Part shown: one piece after another, positions 34,711 through 43,476 of the stretch
Layout: each line of letters starts with the position of its first letter
Position numbering within the stretch: the first letter of the stretch is position 1
DNA from: Chitinophaga agrisoli
GTDB lineage: Bacteria > Bacteroidota > Bacteroidia > Chitinophagales > Chitinophagaceae
Direction of reading: 5' to 3'
NCBI RefSeq assembly: GCF_008386695.1
Contig: NZ_VUOC01000004.1
Span: 1,180,327 to 1,244,326, forward strand
DNA: 64,000 bases
Notes under the pieces: model-generated
The model's input: the letters and a program-made list of their open reading frames with translations, nothing else
Told to the model about the DNA's origin: nothing
Databases searched by the model: none
Position numbers and translations under genes: made by a program

Positions 34711-35418
34711 TTACTGATCCTTTCCAAAAATACCTTCTGACGTAACATGCCATCTTTCCTGCTTAAGAAAATGCCCATCCAATTCGTCACTGAAAAAGTC
34801 CTTAATAAAAATATTACCCTGTCCGTCAATATAGCCATAGCGCTCCTTCCGTTGCAGGTCATCTCCGTTGATGTAAGTGATGACTAACCTGCTGATAATC
34901 TTGTTGCCTGATACTGTAAATAACATATTAATGAGCTGCTGCGGCTTATATTCGCATGCGGGGCAAGGAATATCCTCCAGCACTATTGCTGAATAGATAG
35001 TTACGCCTGCTGTTTCTGTTATCTTCCGTATCATCAATGAGGCAGTATCGCCTATGGGTTTCAATCCCAGCTTGTGCAGAAATTGCGGCGGAAAGACCCC
35101 ATCCCTGGGGAGCTCTTTCAGTGGAACGGCATACCGGCCTCCGGTAGAAAAATCCTGATAAGTGAAGATACTCAGCGTATCGATATAGGTGGTTAGGTAA
35201 TAGGGCGTGCCCGTTGGGGTAACATTGTGCCATTGCTGCGGAAACTGTTTCAGCAAGATCGGGGACCCATAAGGGTAAGAAAACGCGGGAAGGGCATGCA
35301 GGGTATGCAGCAGCTCTTGCCTGATGGTATCCGCATCATTTCCCTGGGCCCGGGCATGCAGCGGGAGCAATGTAGATAAGGTTAACAGGAGGCTTAGCAA
35401 CATTTTATGCTTTGACAT
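34711..35418 (-). CDS. Secreted protein of unknown function
   Basis: 235 aa with a signal peptide ending near HARA. The mature region has two Cys in DIPCPACEYK and a C-terminal segment NGDDLQRKERYGYIDGQGN, otherwise no recognised family. It is convergent with the cyclase gene (74 nt between stops) and divergent from the lanthipeptide precursor. Confidence 0.65.
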   Translation of the reverse strand: MSKHKMLLSLLLTLSTLLPLHARAQGNDADTIRQELLHTLHALPAFSYPYGSPILLKQFPQQWHNVTPTGTPYYLTTYIDTLSIFTYQDFSTGGRYAVPLKELPRDGVFPPQFLHKLGLKPIGDTASLMIRKITETAGVTIYSAIVLEDIPCPACEYKPQQLINMLFTVSGNKIISRLVITYINGDDLQRKERYGYIDGQGNIFIKDFFSDELDGHFLKQERWHVTSEGIFGKDQ

Positions 35419-35721
35419 TATACTCGGGTTTTGAATTTAAACATAGCGAATCTGAAAGGGCATACTAACTGAGTGTGCTTTCTCCGGGCAAATCTCCTTC
35501 GTCGTTATACATATTTTCTGAGATGGTTCGTACATAAAAAAATAGTATTTCTGCTCAAATCATCGTCAATGATCATTCTTTCTTAATTCATTATCAACTG
35601 CATGCTAAATGGCGATTAAGGTATCTTAATTTTCCTTTCAGACGCGTTTTTTTAAGGGATCACCCCTTGCCGGCTTTTGTGGTAAATTGACTATTATTCA
35701 TCAAATAACCATAAAGAAACC
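35419..35721. other. 303-nt AT-rich intergenic region
   Basis: This is the region between the divergent starts of the secreted protein gene and the lanthipeptide precursor. The only structure noticed is a 10-bp palindrome AATGATCATT near 35570. No convincing TAnnTTTG promoter could be placed for the plus-strand peptide gene. No RNA gene was recognised. Confidence 0.5.
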
Positions 35722-35883
35722 ATGAAAAAGAAAACGTCCCAACCCAAATTACAGCTGACAAAGATCAAAGTATCCAGCCTGAGCCGCCCGAACAATGAAG
35801 CAGCACAGCAACGTACACTGCCCATCACTTTCATCATCATTTGTGGCGGCACTACCACTTCCTGGATCTGCACTAACCTCTAA
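35722..35883 (+). CDS. Class I lanthipeptide precursor (orphan)
   Basis: 53 aa. The leader MKKKTSQPKLQLTKIKVSSL matches the Bacteroidota class I lanthipeptide leader style: a Lys-rich start, then KLxLxKxxIxxL with conserved Leu10, Leu12, Lys14, Val17 and Leu20. After a spacer, the core ends in a hydrophobic strand and a Cys/Ser/Thr-rich tail (CGGTTTSWICTNL: Cys41 and Cys50 with Thr44-46, Ser47 and Thr51). In class I systems LanB dehydrates Ser/Thr and LanC forms thioether rings with Cys. No LanB, LanC or transporter is encoded in the window, so it is an orphan precursor here. A strong hairpin terminator follows 21 nt after the stop. Confidence 0.78.
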   Translation: MKKKTSQPKLQLTKIKVSSLSRPNNEAAQQRTLPITFIIICGGTTTSWICTNL

Positions 35884-35904
35884 TTACGGAAAAAGAAATC
35901 ATTT

Positions 35905-35945
35905 GAAAAGTGAATGAACGGCATGTCCATTCACTTTTCTTTTAT
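35905..35945. terminator. Bidirectional hairpin terminator after the lanthipeptide gene
   Basis: A perfect 12-bp stem GAAAAGTGAATG (35905-35916) and its complement (35928-35939) with an 11-nt loop, followed by TTTTAT on the plus strand. The A/T flanks would also serve the convergent DUF3347-type gene, whose stop is at 35951. Confidence 0.85.
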
Positions 35946-35950
35946 GAATA

Positions 35951-36511
35951 TTATTTTATCGTCTCCTTCACCTGCCCGCAGGTCATCATTTCCTCTCCAA
36001 AATAAGGGTTTTTAATTTCCTTACTGGCAGACAACCACGCGGCGCCCTTGCTATCATTCGCCATAGGACAGGAATCTACATATAGCTCACCGCTGTTTAA
36101 ACCGGTTGATCTAACCAATGCGATCATTTCCCTGCTAAGGGCGATGTATTGTGTACGTTGCGCCTCCAGAGAGCCAGCCAGGGCAATCTGCTGTGCGCTC
36201 TTAGCGATTGCTGCGCCGCCCGGCAGCTCCTTTGCGCCTGCTTCGATGGCTGTACCGGCTACTTTAGCTTCATTAGCGTCGCTATTGATAAGGGCAGTGG
36301 TCAGGTGTACGTAGTGCTGGTAAACTGCCTGGGCTTTTTCGTCTTTTAATTGTACGGGGGCGGCGGCAGCCTGTTGATGCTCCTGTTGCTCTTTTTGTTG
36401 TTGCTGCTGTTGTTGCTGTTGTTGTTGTTGTTGTTGCTGGCTGTTTCCGCAGGCGGCCAGTAATATAACGGCCAATACGGGTAATGCTGTTTTAATGGCG
36501 TGTTGTAACAT
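35951..36511 (-). CDS. DUF3347-like lipoprotein with polyglutamine tract, copper locus
   Basis: 186 aa. A lipoprotein signal (Cys21 in LLAACGNS) is followed at once by 15 consecutive Gln, a Lys/Glu/His-rich stretch and an Ala-Pro linker. The folded domain starts at about residue 55 (KAQAVYQHYVHLTTALINSD) and ends with Cys-containing segments (LYVDSCPMAND, EEMMTCGQV). The MxxxC/HxH-like content and the place next to CusB genes match DUF3347 proteins, which occur fused to or beside copper efflux adaptors. It is probably a periplasmic Cu(I)/Ag(I)-binding protein; metal binding is inference. Confidence 0.78.
   Translation of the reverse strand: MLQHAIKTALPVLAVILLAACGNSQQQQQQQQQQQQQQQKEQQEHQQAAAAPVQLKDEKAQAVYQHYVHLTTALINSDANEAKVAGTAIEAGAKELPGGAAIAKSAQQIALAGSLEAQRTQYIALSREMIALVRSTGLNSGELYVDSCPMANDSKGAAWLSASKEIKNPYFGEEMMTCGQVKETIK
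36395..36439. repeat. Trinucleotide repeat (CAA/CAG) coding 15 Gln
   Basis: The plus strand shows 15 consecutive TTG/CTG triplets, read on the minus strand as Gln codons 25-39 of the DUF3347-like lipoprotein, right after its lipidation signal. Runs of the same triplet (up to six TTG) are prone to strand slippage and would change linker length without breaking the frame. Confidence 0.9.
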
Positions 36512-36539
36512 GATCGGATCTTTTATTTACGTTAAAAAA

Positions 36540-37739
36540 TTAATGTGCATGTGTTGCTAATGGATTAGCGCCTTTCTTCAATACATATTCGCTGTAAAGC
36601 AGATATGCGCCGGTTACCACTACTGTATCGCCGGACTGCAGGCCGGTGGTGATCTCTACCTGGTCCGCCGTCTCTGTGCCTGTTTTCACTACGCGCGGGG
36701 CAAAATGGTCTGCGCCTTTTTTTATCCATACATGGGCGCCTTTGCCATCGCGGATCACGGCGTCTACCGGCAGGGTGAGCACATTGCTGCGGGAGGCAGC
36801 CGGCAGTAAGATGTTGGCCTGCAGGCCCGGCTGCCAGCGGTGATCCCGGTTACGGATCACACCTCGTAGCTGCGCCAGCTGGGTACCACTTTGCAGGGCG
36901 GGGGTAATAAAGTCTATTTGCATATCCACCGGTTCGTTCTCCCAACCGCTAACGGTTACCTTTACCTGCTGGCCGGTCTTTACCTGGCTAAGCTCTGCGG
37001 GATATACATCGGCTTCTACCCATAGCTGATCATAATCTTCCAGCTGCAGGATGGTGCTCCCCTCTCCTACATATTGCCCTTCTGTAACGGATACCGCCGC
37101 TACTACTCCATTCACCGGCGAGGTATAAGTAAGATAGGGATCTGTTTTCTGCTGTTGTTTGATGCGGTCCAGCGTGGCAGCCGGTACATCGTACAGCAGG
37201 AGTTTCTGGCGGGCAGCGGCCTCTATCTGCTGAAAGCGGGCATTATCCGGGAAGGCGGCCGTTTGGGCGGTAGCCACCAGGTATTCCTGCTGCAGGGCGG
37301 CCAGCTGCTCCGCATAAATGCGGTACAAGGGCTGTCCTTTACGTACGGCTACGCCAGTTTCTTTTACATACAGTTGTTCTATACGGCCAGCGGCCCGGCT
37401 GCTCACGTAAGCCGTACGCTGCGGGTCTGTGACCAGGCGGCCGTTGAGGCGTTTGTACTGGTCCAGGTTACCGGCGCCTATCACCATGGTGGAAATATTG
37501 GCCAATGCCATCTGGTTCTGGTCCAGCATTAGTTCCTGCGCGCCGCCGCCGGTGTTTACGGGCACCAGGTCCATACCGCAAATGGGACAGGTACCCGGAC
37601 CGTGCTGCACCACCTGCGGGTGCATGGGGCAGGTGTAATTAACCTGCTCCGCATGGGTATGCGCCGTTTTTTTATCACTGCTGCAGGCGCTGAAAAATAT
37701 AAGCGCCGCTATGCTGAGTAATTGGATGATACGTTGCAT
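36540..37739 (-). CDS. cusB: CusB-type metal efflux adaptor with N-terminal heavy-metal-binding domain
   Basis: 399 aa. A lipoprotein signal (Cys19, FFSACSS) is followed by the YHS-like heavy-metal-binding domain YTCPMHPQVVQHGPGTCPICG + MDLVPV. Then come the barrel-sandwich, helical hairpin and lipoyl domains of CusB (RPLYRIYAEQLAALQQEYL, VKTGQQVKVTVSGW). CusB receives Cu(I)/Ag(I) in the periplasm and opens the CusA pump. The gene is the last adaptor of the CusA-CusC-CusB block, 5 nt from a second adaptor gene upstream and 28 nt from the DUF3347 gene downstream. Confidence 0.88.
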   Translation of the reverse strand: MQRIIQLLSIAALIFFSACSSDKKTAHTHAEQVNYTCPMHPQVVQHGPGTCPICGMDLVPVNTGGGAQELMLDQNQMALANISTMVIGAGNLDQYKRLNGRLVTDPQRTAYVSSRAAGRIEQLYVKETGVAVRKGQPLYRIYAEQLAALQQEYLVATAQTAAFPDNARFQQIEAAARQKLLLYDVPAATLDRIKQQQKTDPYLTYTSPVNGVVAAVSVTEGQYVGEGSTILQLEDYDQLWVEADVYPAELSQVKTGQQVKVTVSGWENEPVDMQIDFITPALQSGTQLAQLRGVIRNRDHRWQPGLQANILLPAASRSNVLTLPVDAVIRDGKGAHVWIKKGADHFAPRVVKTGTETADQVEITTGLQSGDTVVVTGAYLLYSEYVLKKGANPLATHAH

Positions 37740-37744
37740 GTGCG

Positions 37745-38920
37745 TTACTCTTTTACTTTAATAAAACTCTCGCTATCTACGAGAAAATAAGCGTTGCGGG
37801 CTATGTTCCAGCCGGCAATGCTATCCAGTACCTGTACCTGGCCTTTCTCACGGAGGCCGGTGGTCACTGGTACGGGCCTGTATACTGTGCCTTCCTGTTT
37901 AAAGATCACGGAGCGGCTGCCCAGTTGCAGTACGGCGGCTGCCGGCAGCCACCAGCCACCCGAGACCGTTATTGGTATGCGGGCGGTCAATAATGTGCCG
38001 GCATTAAAGGGTTGCCCCTGCAGGTAGACCCTTACCAGGGTAAAATTCTCACCGTTGCGGAATACCGGTTGTATAAGGCCTACGGTACCTGTTATACCAT
38101 CGCCGTTGCCGGAAGCGCTTTGCAGCACCAGGGATTGTCCCTTGCTGATATAGCTGGCGGTTACCGGTTCCAGGGCAAATTCGCCTACCAGTTTATCTGC
38201 TTTGTAAATGGTAAAAAGGTTCTCGCCGGCGTTTACGTACTGGCCTTCGCGTAATAATACCGGGGTATTGGCAACCGGGGCTGCCGCCGTGGCGGGAGTA
38301 GCAGCGCCCATGCCCATGTTATCACCGACAGGAGGCGCGGCGGTAACGGAGGCAGGGGCTGGTTGTGCAGCCTTGTCGATAATATATCCGCTGGCATTGC
38401 TGTATACATTTACCCGGTACAGCGGCTGACGGGTCTGCATTACCTGGGCCAGTTGTTGTGCATTCATACCCATGAGCAACAGGCGTTGTTTAGCGCCTTC
38501 CAAAAGGGAGGGATTATCATTAGCCGCCTGTATAAACAGCAGTTCGCGTTGCGCGGCTACCAGGTCCGGCGCATATACCTGCATGATCAGCTGGCCTTTT
38601 TTTACGGGCTGATAATTGTATTTGATGTACAACTTTTCTATACGGCCGCTTACCCGGCTGGCGATGCCAGTTTCGCTGCGGGTATCATATACCACTGTGC
38701 CTTTTATCTCCTTTAGCACAATGCTGTGTGCTTTTTCCGGTTGTACGGCGCCTACCTGTGAGAGGACCTGTTCGTTTACCGGTTGCAGCAGTGGCGCCAG
38801 GCTGGTATCCGGTTTTTCCGCCTGCATGTGCTGATGATCGTGCGCGGCAGGTTGTGGTCCCTGCCCGCAAGCGGATAACAGCAAAACAGCGCTTATGTTA
38901 ACGATATAGTTCCTTTTCAT
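37745..38920 (-). CDS. Second CusB-like RND adaptor, distinct from its neighbour
   Basis: 391 aa. A lipoprotein signal (Cys17, LLLSACGQG) is followed by a His-rich stretch (AAHDHQHMQAEK), then the CusB-type domains (GRIEKLYIKYNYQPVKKGQ, ILMQVYAPDLVAAQRELLF-like helical hairpin). In the helical region is a Pro/Ala/Met-rich insertion (APPVGDNMGMGAATPATA). It lacks the CPxCxMxx domain of the other adaptor. Its start overlaps the CusC stop by 23 nt. Two adaptors for one pump are unusual and may form a mixed ring or serve different metals; that is inference. Confidence 0.85.
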   Translation of the reverse strand: MKRNYIVNISAVLLLSACGQGPQPAAHDHQHMQAEKPDTSLAPLLQPVNEQVLSQVGAVQPEKAHSIVLKEIKGTVVYDTRSETGIASRVSGRIEKLYIKYNYQPVKKGQLIMQVYAPDLVAAQRELLFIQAANDNPSLLEGAKQRLLLMGMNAQQLAQVMQTRQPLYRVNVYSNASGYIIDKAAQPAPASVTAAPPVGDNMGMGAATPATAAAPVANTPVLLREGQYVNAGENLFTIYKADKLVGEFALEPVTASYISKGQSLVLQSASGNGDGITGTVGLIQPVFRNGENFTLVRVYLQGQPFNAGTLLTARIPITVSGGWWLPAAAVLQLGSRSVIFKQEGTVYRPVPVTTGLREKGQVQVLDSIAGWNIARNAYFLVDSESFIKVKE

Positions 38921-40145
38921 ATTCCACTATCATTTCGTAAAATTTGAGCTTTTCGTTCAGCAGGTCTGTCTGCGCCATGGTCAACGCCTCCCAGGCATCA
39001 ATGATCACGGGCAACTCCAGCTTGTTTTCCTGGTAGGATTGAAAATCCGCATCCAGGGTACGTTGCAGCGTGGGCAGGATCTTGGTTGCTGTAGCATGGA
39101 TATGCTCCTGCATAGAGACGATCTCTGTTTCCATACCGTACAACATACCCTGTGTTTCCTGCAGCATCCCGGCTTTTTCCATTTGCATGGACTGTACGTT
39201 CAGCTCCATGGCCTTTACCTCATTCTTATACATCTTAGAGGCCCAGGGCACAATGGGGATACTTACCATGCCCATGATATTATACTGTCTTGGCTGACCG
39301 GCCCGCAGCGGCTCCATATGATCAAAACGGATGCGGAAGTCCGGGCGTTTGGCCAGCTTCATGGCGTCAATATTCAGCTGCATGGATTCGATGCCCGCGT
39401 TCATCTTTTGCACATCTTTACGGTTAGCCGCCAGCATGGCGGTATCGTAAGAAGGCGCAGGCGTGAACAAGGGCGCAAAAGCAGTGTCTATCTCGAAGGC
39501 CTCTGTGCCGGGGCGGTTCATCAGGCTGTTGAGCCAGGCCCTGGCTTTATCTATGAGCCCCTGCTGCATATGCATCATATTATGGTTTTCCGCTACCCTG
39601 CCGGCGGCTTTATAAATGCTGCCCAGCTGCGATTGGTTATAAGGATACCGCACCTCCGCTATCTTCTTCATGGTTTCCATGATCTGCTGATTCTGCTCCA
39701 GCAGGCGTATACGCGCCGCGGCGATGACCCAGTTATAGTACAGGCGTTTGGCCTGGGCTTTGAGCTCATTTAAGGTCACTTCCCGGCTGGCTTTTTCGAT
39801 ATTACCCTGGGAGGCGATATAGCGTTTTTTTGCCCGCAGCTTGCTGGTGTTGGGAATATCCTGTTCTACCTGGAACATGATGGCGCCTTTATCCATCGGC
39901 ATCACATCCTTAATACCCGGGTAGGGCGTCATAAAGGTGCCTGCGCCCACCATGGGCGCCATCCAGGCGGTAGCTGCTTTGGCGCTATATTCATAAGCGG
40001 CCGCTTTGAGCGTATAAGCGCCTAATTTCACGTTATTATGATCTATGCGCTGCAGGATAGTATCCAGCGATAAAACGGGCGCCTGCGCGCTGGCAGACAG
40101 CGTAACGATACACAGCAGCCAACTTATTTTAATGTTGTGTAGCAT
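38898..40145 (-). CDS. cusC: CusC-type outer-membrane channel (TolC family)
   Basis: 415 aa from ATG 40145, which starts the signal peptide MLHNIKISWLLCIVTLSASA; an ATG at 40178 lies inside the CusA C-terminal gene. The mature protein has the outer-membrane efflux protein pattern of long helices with Asn/Gln-rich contacts (LNELKAQAKRLYYNWVIAA). Many Met residues (MMHMQQG, MDAMKLAKRPDF) suit copper/silver traffic. It overlaps the CusA C-terminal gene by 17 nt and the second adaptor gene by 23 nt. It forms the outer-membrane exit of the pump. Confidence 0.85.
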   Translation of the reverse strand: MLHNIKISWLLCIVTLSASAQAPVLSLDTILQRIDHNNVKLGAYTLKAAAYEYSAKAATAWMAPMVGAGTFMTPYPGIKDVMPMDKGAIMFQVEQDIPNTSKLRAKKRYIASQGNIEKASREVTLNELKAQAKRLYYNWVIAAARIRLLEQNQQIMETMKKIAEVRYPYNQSQLGSIYKAAGRVAENHNMMHMQQGLIDKARAWLNSLMNRPGTEAFEIDTAFAPLFTPAPSYDTAMLAANRKDVQKMNAGIESMQLNIDAMKLAKRPDFRIRFDHMEPLRAGQPRQYNIMGMVSIPIVPWASKMYKNEVKAMELNVQSMQMEKAGMLQETQGMLYGMETEIVSMQEHIHATATKILPTLQRTLDADFQSYQENKLELPVIIDAWEALTMAQTDLLNEKLKFYEMIVEYEKELYR

Positions 40146-42075
40146 ACACCTCCAGTTTACCGTATTTGCGTAATTCATATTCTTTTGTCATTAAAAAGAT
40201 GAGGGGCGTTACCAGCAGGATATGGGTGGAAGAAGTGAGCACACCGCCTATCATCGGCAATACGATCGGCTGCATCACATCCGTACCCACGCCGGAGGCC
40301 CATAATACCGGCACCAGCCCAAACAGCGATACACATACGGTCATCAGTTTGGGCCGCAGGCGTTTGGCCGCGCCGGCCACTACGTACTCCCGCAGGTCCT
40401 CGCGGGTAATAGTGGCCGCGGAGTTGCCTTTTAGCTTTACCAGCTGCTGCATGGCATCATTGAGATAGATGACCATGACAATACCTGTTTCCACCGCAAT
40501 ACCAAATAAGGCGATAAAGCCCACGGCCACGGCTACGGACAGGTTTACGCCCCAGATATAGATAATATAAGCCCCGCCTATCAATGCAAATGGCACGGTG
40601 ACCAGGCTCAGGAAGGCTTCGCGGATGGAGTGGAAAGCAAAATACAGAGAGAAGAAGATGATGACCAATACCACGGGCGCAATCCACATCAGCGTTTGTT
40701 TGCCGCGGATCAGGTTCTCATATTGCCCGCTCCATTCCAGGAAATAGCCCGCAGGCAATACCTGGTTAGCGCCGCCGGACCGGGCGTTGATCTTATCCAT
40801 CGCTTCCTGTACAGTGCTGCCCAGATCCCGGCCGCGTACGTTGAACATCACGGCCCCGCGCAGGATAGCGTTCTCTGACAGGATCATGGGCGGGCCGTCT
40901 TCAAATCCTATATCAGCCACCTCGCTAAGGGGTATCTCGCCAAAAGCCGGAGAGCGCAGCGGTATTCTGCGGATCTGCGCCAGGCTGTTGCGGAAGTCCT
41001 GCGCCAGCCGGACACTGATAGAGAAACGCCGCCGCCCTTCGATGGTATTGCCGATGGACGCGCCGCCCAGGGCTACTTCTACTGTCTGGTTCACATCATC
41101 CACACTCAGGCCATAACGGGATAATGCCTCGCGGTTTACGTTAATGGACAGGTATTTGCCGCCAGTGACCGGCTCCACATACAGGTCCTGTATGCCGGGT
41201 GTGCCTTCCAGCAATGCTTTCACCCTTGCTGATACGGCGGCAATGGTATCCAGGTTCTGGCCAAATACTTTGATGCCTACATCTGTACGGATGCCCGTAG
41301 CCAGCATGTTAATGCGGTTGATGATGGGTTGTGTCCATCCGTTGACCACACCCGGGATCTGCAGTTTTTTATCCAGCTCGCTGATGATATCTTTTTTGGT
41401 AATGCCCTTGCGCCATTGTGATTTAGGCTTGAGCATGATGATGGTCTCTATCATGCTGATGGGCGCATTATCCGTGGCGGTATTGGCGCGGCCGGCTTTG
41501 CCCAGCACTTTATCCACCTCCGGTATGGTGCGGATGATCTTATCCTGTACCTGCAGCAGGCGTTTGGCTTCCGCATTGCTTACATCCGGCAGGGTAACAG
41601 GCATAAACAGGATGCTTTGTTCATCCAGCGGGGGCATAAACTCTGTGCCTAAACGCAGCAGCAGGGGAATGGAGATGAGCAGCGCCAGGATATTAATGGC
41701 CAGTGTGGTCTTGCGCCAGCGCAGCACCCAGCGGATCACCGGTTCATATACACGCTCGAGTACCCGGTTTACCGGGTTGGCGTTATCCGGCCGGAACTTA
41801 CCTTTCATAAAAAATGAAATGAGCACCGGGGCCAGCGTGATGACCAGCACCGCATCTACCAGCATGATGAAGGTCTTGGTGAAAGCCAGCGGGTGGAACA
41901 GCTTACCCTCCTGGCCGGTGAGCATAAACACCGGTAAAAAGGAAGTGATAATGATAATGGTGGCAAAGAATACGCCCCTGGACACTTGCTTGCTGGACTG
42001 TTCTATGATAGACAGCCGCTCTTCTTCTGTGATCCAGTCCGGTTCCCTGTTGAATATTTTCCTTAATCTTTTCAT
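40129..42075 (-). CDS. cusA: CusA C-terminal part (TM5-TM12 half of the RND metal pump)
   Basis: 648 aa beginning MKRLRKIFNREPDWITEEER and running through VSRGVFFATIIIITSFLPVF (TM5), TM6, then the second periplasmic loop and TM7-12. CusA-type signatures are present (PPLDEQSILFMPVTLPD, NGWTQPIINRINMLATGIRTD). The preceding gene ends with the sequence that normally leads into this region, and the two frames differ, separated by 10 nt between stop and ATG. The whole would be about 1076 aa, a normal CusA length. It may be a natural two-part pump or a frameshifted one; both frames are otherwise intact. Confidence 0.88.
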   Translation of the reverse strand: MKRLRKIFNREPDWITEEERLSIIEQSSKQVSRGVFFATIIIITSFLPVFMLTGQEGKLFHPLAFTKTFIMLVDAVLVITLAPVLISFFMKGKFRPDNANPVNRVLERVYEPVIRWVLRWRKTTLAINILALLISIPLLLRLGTEFMPPLDEQSILFMPVTLPDVSNAEAKRLLQVQDKIIRTIPEVDKVLGKAGRANTATDNAPISMIETIIMLKPKSQWRKGITKKDIISELDKKLQIPGVVNGWTQPIINRINMLATGIRTDVGIKVFGQNLDTIAAVSARVKALLEGTPGIQDLYVEPVTGGKYLSINVNREALSRYGLSVDDVNQTVEVALGGASIGNTIEGRRRFSISVRLAQDFRNSLAQIRRIPLRSPAFGEIPLSEVADIGFEDGPPMILSENAILRGAVMFNVRGRDLGSTVQEAMDKINARSGGANQVLPAGYFLEWSGQYENLIRGKQTLMWIAPVVLVIIFFSLYFAFHSIREAFLSLVTVPFALIGGAYIIYIWGVNLSVAVAVGFIALFGIAVETGIVMVIYLNDAMQQLVKLKGNSAATITREDLREYVVAGAAKRLRPKLMTVCVSLFGLVPVLWASGVGTDVMQPIVLPMIGGVLTSSTHILLVTPLIFLMTKEYELRKYGKLEVYATQH

Positions 42076-42085
42076 GGTAATGATT

Positions 42086-43372
42086 TTAAGCCGCAGTCTC
42101 CGCTTTCTTTTGCGCGTAACGCTCTGACAGGTGTTTGTAGGCGTTCTCGCTCATAATGATGCCGTTGTCTACAATCACCCCAATGGCCAGTGCAATACCG
42201 GTAAGCGACATAATATTGGAGGATATGCCAAACGCATTTAACAGGATAAAGCTGGCGGCCAACGTAACCGGTATCTGTATGATGATGCTTAACGCGCTAC
42301 GCCAGTGGAAGAGGAAGATGATCACCACAATAGATACCACGATCATTTCCTCTATCAGCGTACGTTTGATGGAGCTTACGGATTGTTTGATGAGTGCGCC
42401 CCTGTCGTATACAATATCAAACTTTACCCCGGGCGGCAGACCTTTAGCCACTTCCAGCATTTTTGCCTTTACGCGGTCTATCACAGCGTCTGCATTTTCG
42501 CCATAGCGCATTACTACAATACCGCCTACTTTTTCGCCTTTGCCATCCTGGTCAAAGATGCCCAGGCGGGTTTCGCCGGCCATCTGTACCGTGGCTACAT
42601 CTGCCACGCGTATGGGAATGGAGTTCTGTGTTTTGATGGGAATGTTGCCGATCTGCTCCAGGGACTGCAGGTAGCCGCTGGTCTTGATGATGTAACCAAT
42701 ACCGCTCATCTCAAACTTACGACCGCCGGACTCGTTATTATTGGTCCGCACGGCATTGAGCACATCTGTGACGGATAATTTATAGTACAACAGCTTATTG
42801 GGATCTACGGTTACCTGGTATTGCTGCTGGGCGCCGCCAAAGGAAGCGATCTCGCTTACGCCGGGCACATTTTGCAGGGCAAATTTCACATACCAGTCCT
42901 GTATGGCGCGTTGTTCACCCAGGTCTACATCCGGCGCATCCAGGGTATACCAGAGGATGTGCCCTACGCCGGTGCCATCCGGCCCCAGGGTGGGCGTAAC
43001 GCCTTGTGGCAGCTGGCGGGTAATGGTGCTGAGCTTTTCCAGCACCCGCTCCCGCGCCCAGTAGATGTCCGCGTTGTCATCGAAGATGACAAAGATGAAA
43101 CTCATCCCGAACATAGAAGTACCGCGTACATACTTCACTTTGGAAATGCCCTGCAGGTTAGTGACCAGGGGATAAGTTACCTGGTCTTCTATCAGCTGCG
43201 GGCCACGGCCCATCCATTCTGTAAATACGATCACCTGGTTCTCTGAAAGGTCCGGTATGGCGTCAATAGGGTTCTTTTGCACGGCAAAACAGCCCCAGGC
43301 AAATAAACCCGCTGCCAATACGATAACGATGAAACGGTTACGTAACGACCATGTTATGATGTGATGCACCAT
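42086..43372 (-). CDS. cusA: CusA N-terminal part (TM1-TM4 half of the RND metal pump)
   Basis: 428 aa starting MVHHIITWSLRNRFIVIVL (TM1), with the first periplasmic loop (PTLGPDGTGVGHILWYTLD, SGGRKFEMSGIGYIIKTSG) and TM2-TM4. It ends after GIALAIGVIVDNGIIMSENA and YKHLSERYAQKKAETAA. The DNG in TM4 belongs to the proton-relay region of heavy-metal RND pumps. It stops where the cytoplasmic helix before TM5 should follow, and the remainder is encoded 10 nt downstream in another frame. This is the first gene of the CusA-CusC-CusB operon. Confidence 0.88.
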   Translation of the reverse strand: MVHHIITWSLRNRFIVIVLAAGLFAWGCFAVQKNPIDAIPDLSENQVIVFTEWMGRGPQLIEDQVTYPLVTNLQGISKVKYVRGTSMFGMSFIFVIFDDNADIYWARERVLEKLSTITRQLPQGVTPTLGPDGTGVGHILWYTLDAPDVDLGEQRAIQDWYVKFALQNVPGVSEIASFGGAQQQYQVTVDPNKLLYYKLSVTDVLNAVRTNNNESGGRKFEMSGIGYIIKTSGYLQSLEQIGNIPIKTQNSIPIRVADVATVQMAGETRLGIFDQDGKGEKVGGIVVMRYGENADAVIDRVKAKMLEVAKGLPPGVKFDIVYDRGALIKQSVSSIKRTLIEEMIVVSIVVIIFLFHWRSALSIIIQIPVTLAASFILLNAFGISSNIMSLTGIALAIGVIVDNGIIMSENAYKHLSERYAQKKAETAA

Positions 43373-43476
43373 GGTAGTAAAGCATAATAAAATCGTGAAA
43401 TAATGAAGATAGGAGCGGTTATATCTGCTCCGGTATATGCAGGTAAGGATTACCTACAGTAATGAGGCGGGGTAGA

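Noticed and set aside
41144-42127. 327-codon plus-strand open frame opposite CusA
   Set aside because: Antisense to a well-supported RND pump gene; Ser/Met/Arg-rich low-quality sequence with no family resemblance.
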